From Deltaproteobacteria bacterium GWC2_55_46 (GTDB lineage Bacteria; Desulfobacterota; GWC2-55-46): 64,000 nt of DNA. The DNA lies in contig LVEI03000001.1 in NCBI GenBank assembly GCA_001595385.3, positions 1,889,501 to 1,953,500 on the forward strand, given 5' to 3'. Positions 16,476-26,445 of this stretch are shown in pieces. The position numbers and the translations under genes are program-made. The number at the start of each line of letters is the position of its first letter. Position 1 is the stretch's first letter. The notes beneath the pieces are model-generated. The model worked only from the letters and a program-made list of their open reading frames with translations, did no database searches and was not told where the DNA came from.

Positions 16476-17595
16476 TGGGGGCTCTTCTTCTTTCGATGAG
16501 CCTCTTCCGCAGTTCCATCCCCGGCTTTTCTATAAGCCTGTAAAGGCCTGCCGAGATACAAAAGACAGCGCCAAAGAATAACGGGAATATAAGAAGGAAG
16601 TTCGTAAGGCTGGAGGTATTTATCTTGAATAACTCCATCGCCGGCTTGAAGAGGACCGAAAGCACAAGGACGTGATAGAGATAGATGGTGTAGCTGTACT
16701 TCGCCACTGCCTCTGAGGCCTTTCTCAAGGGAAGGCCCATGTTGAGAGGGAAGACGGCCAGATAGAGTATCAGCATTCCGAAGCCGAGGCCGGCTAAGGT
16801 GAACTGGGCCACAGAGTTAAAGAGGCTCTCCGCAGGCTTGCCATAGGCGTATACCAGGCCGATAAAGAGGGCGGAAGAGGAGAGCATGAGGGTCCTACCC
16901 CATATTGAGAGCCTCTCAAGTCTCACCTTATGCCTTATGAATACATACGCCGCGAGCACCCCGAAGACGAGCATGTCGAGCCGGGTGTGGAAGGGGGTGC
17001 CTATCGACGCCCACCAGGATATACTGGGGTTGAAGATAAAGAACCTCAATATGAACTCGAAGGAAACGAGGATGACGAGCGACCTCAAAAGGGCTGCTCC
17101 GGACCTCCTCAGGAAAAGGACTATGAAAAAAGGCGCCAGGAGATAGAACTGTTCTTCGATGGCGAGCGACCAGTATATGCCGCCCTGCAGGTGGTCTGGG
17201 TTCAGGTAGTTCTGGACATAGAAAAGGTGATAGATGAAATCCCGGAACAGGACCCCATTTTCGAGGACGAACGAGCCGGAGGTGATGGAGGTGGCTACCA
17301 CGACTATGACGAGGGCGGAATAATAGGCCGGGAATATCCTGAAGAACCTCTTTATGTAGAAGCTCTTGAAGCTGAAAGCGCCAGACTGGTATTCCTCTAT
17401 TATCTGACCGCCGATAAGGAAGCCTGAAAGGACGAAGAAGAGGTCGACCCCATGCCAGCCGAAGGCGAAGAAGTGCTTGAAGGCCGAATCAGGAAGGTTT
17501 TGAAAGACCCTGTCATAGAAGTGCCTGAAGAGGACGAGGATGATCGCGGAAGCCCTCAGGAGATCCAGCTCAGGGTAGCGCTTTTTGAAAAGCAT
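16459..17595 (-). CDS. Acyltransferase 3 family membrane protein (OafA/YrhL-like)
   Basis: This 378-residue protein has about ten predicted helices and the family's N-terminal PELDLLRASAIILVLFRHF, with the presumed catalytic His in LFRHF. HGVDLFFVLSGFLIGG and YWSLAIEEQFYLLAP are also typical. Such enzymes O-acylate cell-surface sugars or lipids; the substrate cannot be told. It is convergent with coxB, and the two coding regions overlap by 17 bp at their 3' ends with no terminator between them. Confidence 0.9.
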   Translation of the reverse strand: MLFKKRYPELDLLRASAIILVLFRHFYDRVFQNLPDSAFKHFFAFGWHGVDLFFVLSGFLIGGQIIEEYQSGAFSFKSFYIKRFFRIFPAYYSALVIVVVATSITSGSFVLENGVLFRDFIYHLFYVQNYLNPDHLQGGIYWSLAIEEQFYLLAPFFIVLFLRRSGAALLRSLVILVSFEFILRFFIFNPSISWWASIGTPFHTRLDMLVFGVLAAYVFIRHKVRLERLSIWGRTLMLSSSALFIGLVYAYGKPAESLFNSVAQFTLAGLGFGMLILYLAVFPLNMGLPLRKASEAVAKYSYTIYLYHVLVLSVLFKPAMELFKINTSSLTNFLLIFPLFFGAVFCISAGLYRLIEKPGMELRKRLIERRRAPITSAS

Positions 17596-17821
17596 CTGCT
17601 TAGCCAGCTTTAACCTGCAAATTGAATGAACCGGTTGCGTATTAAAAATACAGCATTATTGGGGGTATTGCAATCGATTGTTGCGGATGAGGGCTGGTTC
17701 TAAAAAAAACTCAAAGATTTTTTTAGTGCAAGCAGGATTTCATGAAAAAAGAAGGGTTAACCTCGCACCAGCTTTCTCAGTCCCAAGCCCACACATGGCC
17801 TCATCCTCCCCAACTTCCCAC

Positions 17822-17850
17822 TTGACAAAAAAGGCCGTAGCGATTAGTAT
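17822..17850 (+). promoter_or_regulatory. Sigma70-type promoter of the riboswitch-serine operon
   Basis: A perfect TTGACA at 17822-17827 is followed by a 17-bp spacer and TAGTAT at 17845-17850, within an AT-rich run. A start near 17857 would put the whole ZTP aptamer in the 5' leader. Confidence 0.75.
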
Positions 17851-17869
17851 ATATTCCACTAAAAAATAG

Positions 17870-18000
17870 AATCCTCCGTTACTGACGGAATCAAGGTGGG
17901 GGACCACCGGGGAGCGGGGGACTATATCGGATCTGTCGACCGTCTGGGCACCGCGCATCCTCTTCTGAGGTTGTGTAAAAAGGCTCAGGCGGTTTTTTTT
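17870..18000 (+). promoter_or_regulatory. ZTP (pfl) riboswitch with overlapping terminator
   Basis: The leader contains the hallmarks of the pfl/ZTP aptamer. There is a first helix with CCGTTACTGACGG (17876-17888), a GGTGG...CCACC pairing, and the conserved ACCACCGGGGAGC (17903-17915). The downstream conserved element is CCGTCTGGGCA (17940-17950). That element can also pair with GGCTCAGGCGG (17982-17992), which is followed at once by T8, giving a rho-independent terminator that competes with the aptamer. Binding of ZMP/ZTP would favour read-through into the aminotransferase and serA genes. Identification is from the consensus as I remember it; a covariance search would settle it. Confidence 0.85.
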
Positions 18001-18143
18001 AGCAGAGGGTCCCAGGAAAAGAAGCGGAAAATCGAGGCGTTAAGGGGTCCTGCGCCACCTGACCTTCCCGTTTTTTGCGTTTGTAAAGGCAGTTAAATTT
18101 CAGGATTCTACGGTTCTCTTCAAATAACAGGAGGATTCTTTTT

Positions 18144-19289
18144 ATGAAAAAGAGGTACCTTTTAGCGCCGGGCCCGACACCGGTGCCCGAGTCAGCGCTC
18201 CTTGCGATGGCCCAGCCCATAATCCACCACAGGACCCCGCAGTTCTCCGAGATCTTTAAAGAGACGGCGGAGCTTCTAAGATACGTCTTTCAGACAAAGC
18301 AGGACGTCCTCATGCTCGCCGCCTCAGGCACCGGCGCGATGGAGGGGTCGATAACGAACCTCTTCTCCCCCGGCGACGAGGTCATCGTCGTAAACGGAGG
18401 AAAGTTCGGGGAGAGGTGGGGCAAGATCTCCGAGGCATACGGCCTCAAGGCCCACTGGATGGCCGTTGAATGGGGCAAGGCCGTTGACCCAGCCGCGGTT
18501 AAAAAGGCCCTCGATGAGAACCCGAAGATAAAGGCTGTGCTCGTCCAGGCATCCGAGACCTCTACCTGTGTAGCGCACCCGATAAAGGAGCTTGCCGCCC
18601 TTACCAAAGACAGGGAGTGCCTCCTTATAGTCGACGGCATCACCGGCGTCGGCGTCTTCGACCTGCCCATGGACGACTGGGGCATAGACGTGCTTGTATC
18701 GGGATCGCAGAAGGCCTTCATGCTCCCCCCGGGCCTCGCCTTCGTGGCTCTTAGCGAGAAGGCATGGAAGTTCCAGGAGACCGCAAAGTGCCCCAGGTTC
18801 TACTTCGATTACAAGAAGGAGAGGAAGAACCTCAAGGACAATACCTCGGCCTATACCCCGGCCGTATCCCTCATAACAGGCTTGAGGCAGGCCCTTCTCA
18901 TGATAAAGGAAGAGGGCCTGCAGAACACATTCGCCAGGCACGACAGGCTTGCCAGGGCCACCAGGGCGGCGGCGCTCGCCCTCGGCCTTAAGCTGCTCGC
19001 CCCTGAGTCCCCGTCAAACGCCGCGACCGGCATTTTCATGCCGGAGGGGGTAGATGGCGGTAAACTGGTCAAGTACCTGAGGGATGAGATGGGCGTCACC
19101 ATGGCCGGAGGCCAGGACCACCTGAAGGGCAAGGTCTTAAGGGTGGCGCACCTCGGCTATGTCGATACATTCGATACGATAACCGCTATCGCCTCCATTG
19201 AGATGGCGCTCAACAAGTTCGGCTGCAAGGCCCCCTACGGCAAGGGCGTTGCAGCGGCCCAGCAAATCCTCATGGAAGGGTACAAGTGA
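18144..19289 (+). CDS. Class V aminotransferase, probable phosphoserine or serine/alanine-glyoxylate type
   Basis: This 381-residue PLP enzyme has the class V fold: an N-terminal LLAPGPTPVP, a SGTGAMEG cofactor loop, VDGITGVGVFD with the PLP-binding Asp, and SGSQKAFM with the Schiff-base Lys near residue 191. Sequence alone resembles the alanine/serine-glyoxylate group. Because serA follows at once (gap 1 bp), a role as phosphoserine aminotransferase in serine synthesis is likely but inferred. AGGAGG lies nine bases before the ATG. A ZTP riboswitch controls the operon. Confidence 0.9.
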   Translation: MKKRYLLAPGPTPVPESALLAMAQPIIHHRTPQFSEIFKETAELLRYVFQTKQDVLMLAASGTGAMEGSITNLFSPGDEVIVVNGGKFGERWGKISEAYGLKAHWMAVEWGKAVDPAAVKKALDENPKIKAVLVQASETSTCVAHPIKELAALTKDRECLLIVDGITGVGVFDLPMDDWGIDVLVSGSQKAFMLPPGLAFVALSEKAWKFQETAKCPRFYFDYKKERKNLKDNTSAYTPAVSLITGLRQALLMIKEEGLQNTFARHDRLARATRAAALALGLKLLAPESPSNAATGIFMPEGVDGGKLVKYLRDEMGVTMAGGQDHLKGKVLRVAHLGYVDTFDTITAIASIEMALNKFGCKAPYGKGVAAAQQILMEGYK

Positions 19290-19290
19290 T

Positions 19291-20874
19291 ATGAAGGTAC
19301 TCATAAGCGACAGCATGTCCTCAAAAGCGGTCGAGATCCTCAAGGGGACCCCGGGCCTCGACGTCGACGTTATAACCGGGCTCAAGCCCGATGAGCTCAA
19401 GGCAAAGATAAAGGACTACCACGGCCTCGTCGTAAGGAGCGCCACAAAGGCGACCGCCGATATACTGGATGCCGCCGAGAACCTGAAGGTCATAGGCAGG
19501 GCCGGCACCGGGGTCGACAACATCGACACCGTAGCCGCCACCAAAAAGGGCATTGTCGTCATGAACACGCCAGGCGGCAACACCGTTACGACCGCCGAGC
19601 ACGCGATAGCCATGCTGGTGGCCCTCGCCAGGAAGATCCCCCAGGCGACCGCCTCGATGAGGCGGGGAGAGTGGGAGAAGAAGAAGTTCGAGGGTACCGA
19701 GATGACCGGGAAGACACTCGGCATCCTGGGCGTCGGCAACATCGGAAGCGTTGTCGCCAACAGGGCAATGGGCCTCAAGATGAACGTCATAGCCTACGAC
19801 CCGTTCATATCAGGGGAGGCGGCAGACAAGCTCGGCTTGACCCTTGTCACGATGGACGAGCTCTTCAGGAGGAGCGATTTCATCTCCATCCACGTGCCCC
19901 TTACCAACGAGACCAGGGGCATCGTAAACGCCGAAGCCTTCAAGAAGATGAAGAAGGGCGTTAAGCTTATAAACTGCGCCAGGGGCGGCATAGTAAACGA
20001 AAAGGACCTGGCCGAGGCGATAAAGGAGAAGATAGTATCGGGCGCGGCCCTCGACGTCTTCGAAAAGGAGCCGACGACCGCCGATAACCCGCTCCTTCAG
20101 ATGGAAGAGGTGATCTTTACGCCGCACCTCGGCGCCTCCACCCACGAGGCCCAGGAGAACGTCGCCATCGCCATAGCCGAGCAGATGGTCGACTACCTCG
20201 TGAACGGCACCATAAGGAACGCCGTGAACGTGCCTTCCATCCCGGCCGAGCTGCTTTCGGCCCTCGGGCCGTATATCTCTCTCGGAGAGAAGCTCGGGAG
20301 CTTCCAGGGGCAGATCTTGAAGGGCGGCATAGAAGAGGTAACGGTCGAGTACAGCGGGGACGTGGTCAACTACGACGTGGCCCCGATCACCATAGGCTGC
20401 TTGAAGGGCCTTCTGGACCAGGTCCTCGACATGTACGTGAACTTCGTCAATGCCCCGTTCGTCGCCAAGGAAAGGGGCATAAAGGTCGTCGAGATAAAGA
20501 GCTCGAGGGCAACCGACTTCGCAAGCTCCATAACCATAAAGGTAAGGACCAAGGACGAGGAGAATATCGTCGAGGGCGCGCTCTTCGGGAAGAAGGAGCC
20601 CAGGATAGTGAGGATAGACAAGTTCCTCCTCGACGCCGTGCCCGAAGGCTACCTCATCCTCCTTCAGAACGAGGACAAGCCCGGTGTCATCGGTAATGTC
20701 GGTACGCTCCTGGCGGCAAACAACATAAACGTGGCGAGGCTTCACCTCGGGCGTTCGGCTGCCGGTGGCGAGGCTGTCTCTGTCTGGAGCGTCGATACCC
20801 CGCCCGCCAAGGGGCTCATAGAACGGATACTGAAGCTTCCGCACATGATATCCGCGAACGTGATAGAGCTCTAA
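19291..20874 (+). CDS. serA: D-3-phosphoglycerate dehydrogenase
   Basis: This enzyme oxidises 3-phosphoglycerate with NAD+, the first step of serine synthesis. At 527 residues it is the long form: substrate and NAD domains (GVGNIGSV near 147, catalytic Arg in CARGGIVNE, His in TPHLGAST), an allosteric substrate-binding domain (about 320-450), and a C-terminal ACT domain (about 455-527: LILLQNEDKPGVIGNVG). I chose ATG 19291, which follows the aminotransferase stop by 1 bp. A terminator follows. Confidence 0.95.
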   Translation: MKVLISDSMSSKAVEILKGTPGLDVDVITGLKPDELKAKIKDYHGLVVRSATKATADILDAAENLKVIGRAGTGVDNIDTVAATKKGIVVMNTPGGNTVTTAEHAIAMLVALARKIPQATASMRRGEWEKKKFEGTEMTGKTLGILGVGNIGSVVANRAMGLKMNVIAYDPFISGEAADKLGLTLVTMDELFRRSDFISIHVPLTNETRGIVNAEAFKKMKKGVKLINCARGGIVNEKDLAEAIKEKIVSGAALDVFEKEPTTADNPLLQMEEVIFTPHLGASTHEAQENVAIAIAEQMVDYLVNGTIRNAVNVPSIPAELLSALGPYISLGEKLGSFQGQILKGGIEEVTVEYSGDVVNYDVAPITIGCLKGLLDQVLDMYVNFVNAPFVAKERGIKVVEIKSSRATDFASSITIKVRTKDEENIVEGALFGKKEPRIVRIDKFLLDAVPEGYLILLQNEDKPGVIGNVGTLLAANNINVARLHLGRSAAGGEAVSVWSVDTPPAKGLIERILKLPHMISANVIEL

Positions 20875-20931
20875 CAAAATCTGCGCTCGGCAACTTGCTA
20901 AAAGCAATCAGAAAAAATTATAGACCACCGG

Positions 20932-20967
20932 ACAAAGCCGTGTTATGTTAGCGTAACACGGCTTTGT
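20932..20967 (+). terminator. Terminator after serA
   Basis: A perfect 14-bp inverted repeat pairs ACAAAGCCGTGTTA (20932-20945) with its complement at 20954-20967. A T-rich stretch follows. It separates the serine operon from hisZ. Confidence 0.8.
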
Positions 20968-21092
20968 TTCGTGCTTTTTCCATATGATAGGTTCCAGGAT
21001 GAGTACTCCTCATTCATCAAACGGCGGGAATCGTCTCGCATATGGTTTTTAAAGCAGTCTGAACTAACTGGATTTCAAGCGTATTTCTAATA

Positions 21093-22100
21093 ATGATAGG
21101 TTCCCCTACAATATCCCTCCCGCAGGGCGTAAGAGACATACTGCCTGAAGAGGCCGAGAGGATCGGCGCCGTCGAATCCGGCATCCTTTCCGTATTCTCG
21201 AAATACGGTTTCAGGAAGATAATCACCCCGCTCCTTGAGTACGTTGACGTGCTCTCCCTCGGCGTGGGGGGCGATCTCAGGGACAGGGTCATAAAGTTCA
21301 TCGACCCTTCGACAGGCCGCGTCATAGCCATAAGGCCCGACATCACCCCGCAGATAGCCAGGGTCGTAGCCACCAGGATGAGGGACCACGCCCTTCCCCT
21401 CAAGCTCTGCTACAACGAAAACGTCATCAGGTACATCGAGCCAAGGGACGGCAAAAGCAGCGAGGTCCTGCAGATAGGCGCCGAGCATATCTCCGCCGGG
21501 GCCAGCCCGGAGGCGGACGCCCATATGATAATAATGGCTGTCGAGGCGCTCGGGGCGGCCGGACTCAAGGACTTCAAGATCGACATCGGGGACGTGGGCT
21601 TCCTGAGGAATATCCTCGCAAGCCACTTTGACGAGGGCCTTCGTAAGACCGTGCAGGGGATGCTTGAGAAGAAGGACTCCTCCGGGCTTACGTCGTTCCT
21701 TAACGGCATGGACAGCATAAAGCCCGAGGAAAAAGAGCTTCTTATAAACCTCACCACCTTCTATGGCGAAGAGGAGGTCATTGAAAAGGCCGCTTCGCTC
21801 ACAAAGGATAAGGCCGCCCTCGCCTCTCTCGAATACCTCTCGAAGGTGATAGAGATAATCGCCGCGAAGGGGCTCAAGGAATGGATAACCATCGACCTCG
21901 GCGAGGTGAGGGGTTTCGATTACTATACCGGCATAATATTCGAGGGCTTCGCTTCCGGCATCGGAAAGCCGATCCTCTCCGGCGGCAGGTACGATAACCT
22001 GCTTGAGAGGTACGGCTACCCGTGCGCGGCAACCGGCTTCGCCTTTGACGTCGAGCACCTTGCCGCCGCCATCGGGATGCGCTCCGGCAGGAAAAGTTAA
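21093..22100 (+). CDS. hisZ: ATP phosphoribosyltransferase regulatory subunit HisZ
   Basis: This HisRS-like protein has no tRNA-charging role but is required by short-form HisG for the first step of histidine synthesis. Its 335 residues show the class II synthetase core (LPQGVRDILPEEAERI, RPDITPQIARVVATR, FDYYTGIIFEGF, GGRYDNLLERYG) and lack an anticodon-binding domain. The partner hisG (219 residues) is about 16 kb away in this window. I see no good Shine-Dalgarno before ATG 21093, and an in-frame stop at 21060 rules out a longer form. purA follows by 26 bp. Confidence 0.93.
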   Translation: MIGSPTISLPQGVRDILPEEAERIGAVESGILSVFSKYGFRKIITPLLEYVDVLSLGVGGDLRDRVIKFIDPSTGRVIAIRPDITPQIARVVATRMRDHALPLKLCYNENVIRYIEPRDGKSSEVLQIGAEHISAGASPEADAHMIIMAVEALGAAGLKDFKIDIGDVGFLRNILASHFDEGLRKTVQGMLEKKDSSGLTSFLNGMDSIKPEEKELLINLTTFYGEEEVIEKAASLTKDKAALASLEYLSKVIEIIAAKGLKEWITIDLGEVRGFDYYTGIIFEGFASGIGKPILSGGRYDNLLERYGYPCAATGFAFDVEHLAAAIGMRSGRKS

Positions 22101-22126
22101 ATCTTTAAAAAGGGATAAGTGATTAG

Positions 22127-23419
<1,293 letters not shown>

Positions 23420-23469
23420 GGCGCGACGGGAACCACACTTCCCGGTCCGGGTTCGGATAAAGGGAATAA

Positions 23470-23499
23470 AAAAGGGCAGACCATTTGGTCTGCCCTTTT
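23470..23499. terminator. Bidirectional terminator between purA and the TPR gene
   Basis: AAAAGGGCAGACCA (23470-23483) pairs perfectly with 23486-23499, so A and T runs flank both sides of the hairpin. It serves the convergent purA (plus) and TPR-protein (minus) genes. Confidence 0.92.
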
Positions 23500-23517
23500 C
23501 AGTTTCACGCGAACTGA

Positions 23518-24048
23518 TTACTTTTTGGCCTGGGTCTTGCTACCCTTGCCTTCGAGCGCCTGTATGCGTTCCTGCGCCTTTGTCCACCACTTGCTGTGCG
23601 GCTGCGCCAGGTTTGAGAACTGTTTCCAGTTCTCAAGGGCGCCTTTCTTGTCGCCCGTCTTCTCAAGCGCGAGCGCGAGCCCGTAGTAGGCGTAGGCGAA
23701 GTTGGGGTTCATCTCTATCGCCTTTTTCTGGCTCTCCACGGCCTTGTCATAGGCCCCCTTGTCATAGAAAGCGAAGCCGAGGTTGTTGTACGCCTCCGCG
23801 CTTTGCGGGTTATAGGTGAGGACAGTCTCGTACTCTTTTATGGCCTCGTCAAGCTCCCCTTTCAAGGAATGCTGCACTCCTTTTTCGAAATGCTCCTTGC
23901 CGGGGTCTGCCTGGGCCGCCTCCTGGCCGGGGGCGTTCTGCGCCTGCTCCCCCTTGGAGCAGCCGTAAGGGGCGACCAGAAAAATCGATGCCAAAGCTGA
24001 AAACGCCGTAGCCGACAAAAGCCTTTTGAAAAAAACAGAGCTACACAT
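23518..24048 (-). CDS. TPR-repeat exported protein, possible lipoprotein
   Basis: From ATG 24048 this is a 176-residue protein. The N-terminus is hydrophobic and ends at Cys30 (VAPYGCSKG), which may be lipidated although the lipobox is poor. A Gln/Ala linker is followed by two to three tetratricopeptide repeats (about 60-160: AEAYNNLGFAFYDKGAYDKAV, then ...YAYYGLALALEKTGDKKGAL). The start is chosen for the strong AGGAGG six to seven bases upstream; a 21-residue extension lacks this. It is probably a protein-interaction factor in the envelope. Confidence 0.85.
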   Translation of the reverse strand: MCSSVFFKRLLSATAFSALASIFLVAPYGCSKGEQAQNAPGQEAAQADPGKEHFEKGVQHSLKGELDEAIKEYETVLTYNPQSAEAYNNLGFAFYDKGAYDKAVESQKKAIEMNPNFAYAYYGLALALEKTGDKKGALENWKQFSNLAQPHSKWWTKAQERIQALEGKGSKTQAKK

Positions 24049-24253
24049 ATTCCTCCTATGGCGTGAAAGGGTATTTGCGTGGATACTAACAGAACCCGGT
24101 GGGAAAATCAACGCAAATCAGCCATATGCCCCGCCCCCCGATGCTCCGAAAAAATATTTCACCTCCAGTTTTTTTCGTGATATACATAGTTTCAGGGCAC
24201 AAGTCCGCTTTGCCAGGCGGCACCAGGCATTACGCCCATGATTCTCAGGATGG

Positions 24254-24667
24254 ATGGAGATGGGGAAGATAAAGGAGCTTGAAAGGTCGGCCAGGTTCGA
24301 TCTGCAGATACTCGGACGGCTGAGTATCGAGGGCTCTGCCACGGCGGACTCCTGCCTCTGCAATACGATAAATATATCCGTAACAGGCGCGCTCATTGAG
24401 ACAGGCTTTGCCGTTCCATCTGGCGCGCTTATCCGCTACTCCTTCACTATTCCGGGGACCGACAGGACGGTCGATGTCGCAGGCGAGGTCGTAAGGGCTG
24501 AGGTGAGCTCTGAGACCATGAGGCGGACAAGGTCATCCGGAGAGGCACCCAGGAAACTACAGCGTTACGGCATAATGTTCCTCGACCTCAGCCACGAGGA
24601 CAGGACCGCTATCGAAGACTTCCTCGGTTTTTACAGGAAGAGAAGCATGGAACAGCCAAAGGCCTGA
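24254..24667 (+). CDS. PilZ domain protein
   Basis: This 137-residue protein is a single PilZ-like beta-barrel. The NISVTGALIET segment fits the c-di-GMP motif (D/N)xSxxG. The preceding arginine motif is degenerate (RSARF instead of RxxxR), so binding of c-di-GMP is uncertain. It is a lone plus-strand gene between minus-strand genes. A role in c-di-GMP response is an inference from the family. Confidence 0.75.
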   Translation: MEMGKIKELERSARFDLQILGRLSIEGSATADSCLCNTINISVTGALIETGFAVPSGALIRYSFTIPGTDRTVDVAGEVVRAEVSSETMRRTRSSGEAPRKLQRYGIMFLDLSHEDRTAIEDFLGFYRKRSMEQPKA

Positions 24668-24708
24668 CCCCGCCCTTTTCTAAAATCCTGAAATAATCGA
24701 GGTTTGAT

Positions 24709-25506
24709 TCAGGCTCGTCCGGCAAGGGCTGCAACCGCCTGCCTTACGTCCTGGATGGCTACTCCGGTCTCTATGCAGTAGCCACGGGGCCTTTTGTTGA
24801 CGATCGCGAATACGGGCAGGGGATAGGCGTCCTGGAGGCCGCTGGCGAGGTCCCTTTCGCAGGCGACCGCTATCACCGCGTCAGGCCTGTCCTCTATTAC
24901 TTTTCTCCTGGCAACGGTGCCGCCCGTGGAGATGAAGAGGCTCACCCCGAACTCGTCGCACAAGGTAACGAGATCGCCTATCTCGCACTTCCCACAGCCC
25001 GCGCAGTTGCGGACGTTACGCGTGACCTTTATCTTGCAGTTGTCGAACTGTATGCAATGCGGCATGAGCAGGAGAAGGCGCTCTGGCCTGAACCTGCTTC
25101 CCATCATGCGCACCATCTGGTTGTTTATCTCTATAAAGGCATGCTCGATCCTGATCTTGGGTATCCTCAAGACCCCTCCGGCTACCGACATGACCGGAAG
25201 ATATAGCTTCATTATGAGCCACCTGAGCCAGCCGGAGTAGAAAGGGACCCTGCCCTTCAGGGCCGCGTTCAGGATAAGGGCGCCTCCGCCGAAAAGCGCG
25301 GTCCCGGCAGCTGCCGTTACAGCCCCCAGTACCCAGGGAAGAGCCGGGTGGATGTTAATGAGCCCAATGGTGGGCACGTACCAGAAGAAGAAGCCGAAGG
25401 CCGCAACTGTAATGGCAAGGAGGAGGAGAAGGCCCGCGAAGACGCCCCTGCCCGGACGGTAGGCGACGCTTTCCGGGCTGCCCTCCCAATTCTTTGAATT
25501 ATACAA
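24709..25506 (-). CDS. DUF116 family membrane protein
   Basis: This 265-residue protein has two N-terminal helices (about 22-48 and 55-80) and a cytoplasmic Cys-rich domain: LLLMPHCIQFDNC, then NVRNCAGCGKCEIGDLVTLCDE. The spacing suggests a metal or Fe-S site. ISTGGT and VIAVACERDLASGL near the C-terminus are typical of DUF116. Function unknown. It overlaps the end of fmt by 8 bp, so it is coupled to the def-fmt translation-initiation genes, a linkage I recall from related bacteria. Confidence 0.88.
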   Translation of the reverse strand: MYNSKNWEGSPESVAYRPGRGVFAGLLLLLAITVAAFGFFFWYVPTIGLINIHPALPWVLGAVTAAAGTALFGGGALILNAALKGRVPFYSGWLRWLIMKLYLPVMSVAGGVLRIPKIRIEHAFIEINNQMVRMMGSRFRPERLLLLMPHCIQFDNCKIKVTRNVRNCAGCGKCEIGDLVTLCDEFGVSLFISTGGTVARRKVIEDRPDAVIAVACERDLASGLQDAYPLPVFAIVNKRPRGYCIETGVAIQDVRQAVAALAGRA

Positions 25507-26434
25507 ACCGCTCTCCTTTTGAGATCCTGTAGCCTTTGAGGAACTCGTTTGCGCTCATGCGCCTTTTGTTCTCGGGCTGCAATTCCGTTATCTCGAATAC
25601 CCCAGCGCCGCAGGCAACGAGTATGCCTCTATCGGTGGAGCCTAAGACAGTGCCGGGCCCTGCGCCGGCAGGCAAGGTCGAATCCGCTACCCTGCCAATG
25701 TGTATCTTAAGGAGCCCCTTCCATGTAGTAAAAGCGCCCGGCCAGGGATACAGGCCCCTGACGCGGTCTTTTATCTCTTGCGCGTTCTTTGTCCAGTCTA
25801 TCCTGCCGTCCTCTTTTTTGAGCATCGCGGCGTAGGTCGCAAGGGAGTTGTCCTGCGGTACCGGCTTTATCGCGCCTTCAAGAAGAAGGCCGATGGTCTT
25901 GCTCAAAAGGGGGGCCCCTTTTTCCGAAAGGGTCTTTAAAAGGTCCTCCGCCGTATCGTCTTCCCCGATGGCCACGCGCTCGCACAGAAGTACGCCCCCG
26001 GTATCCATGCCCTCGTCCAGGAGCATGGTACAGGCGCCTGTCTCCTTCTCACCGTTTATTATAGCCCAATTTATCGGGGCCGCACCCCTGTATTTGGGCA
26101 AAAGCGAGGCGTGGAGGTTCACACAGCCCATTGGGGGCAGCTTTAATATCGATGGCGGGAGTATCTTGCCGTAGGCTACTACCGCGATAAGCTCCGGAGC
26201 AAGCCCCGTCAATCTTTCCAGAAAGGCCTCGTCCCGTAGCTTTGCCGGCTCAAGGACAGGGATCCCGCTTGCCATGGCAAGCTCTTTTACCGGGCAGGAC
26301 TTAGGCTCAAGCCCCCTTCCCCTGGGCTTGTCGGGCTGGGTTATGGCCGCGACAATATTATGGCCAGCCTCTATGAGCGCGCGCAAAGAGGGCACCGCGA
26401 ACATAGGTGTGCCCATGAAGACTATCCTCGCCAA
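25499..26434 (-). CDS. fmt: Methionyl-tRNA formyltransferase
   Basis: This 311-residue enzyme formylates initiator Met-tRNA using 10-formyl-THF. The N-terminal Rossmann-like domain has FMGTPMFAVPSL, NLHASLLPKYRGAAPINWAI with the catalytic His region, and LDEGMDTGG. The C-terminal tRNA-binding OB domain follows from about 205. It lies 11 bp after def and overlaps the DUF116 gene. Confidence 0.96.
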   Translation of the reverse strand: MARIVFMGTPMFAVPSLRALIEAGHNIVAAITQPDKPRGRGLEPKSCPVKELAMASGIPVLEPAKLRDEAFLERLTGLAPELIAVVAYGKILPPSILKLPPMGCVNLHASLLPKYRGAAPINWAIINGEKETGACTMLLDEGMDTGGVLLCERVAIGEDDTAEDLLKTLSEKGAPLLSKTIGLLLEGAIKPVPQDNSLATYAAMLKKEDGRIDWTKNAQEIKDRVRGLYPWPGAFTTWKGLLKIHIGRVADSTLPAGAGPGTVLGSTDRGILVACGAGVFEITELQPENKRRMSANEFLKGYRISKGERFV

Positions 26435-26445
26435 ACGCCCACCCC

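Noticed and set aside
17870-18000. 6S RNA as an alternative reading of the structured leader
   Set aside because: The ACCACCGGGGAGC and GTCTGGGCA elements and the overlapping terminator match the ZTP riboswitch, and a protein operon follows directly.
19810-20907. Minus-strand frame of 365 codons opposite serA
   Set aside because: It mirrors serA codons and has no domain or ribosome site.
20984-21104. 12-bp direct repeat ATGATAGGTTCC at 20984-20995 and 21093-21104, the second at the hisZ start
   Set aside because: Two copies 109 bp apart without inverted ends or a mobile gene; the first is out of frame with hisZ. Probably chance or a small local duplication.
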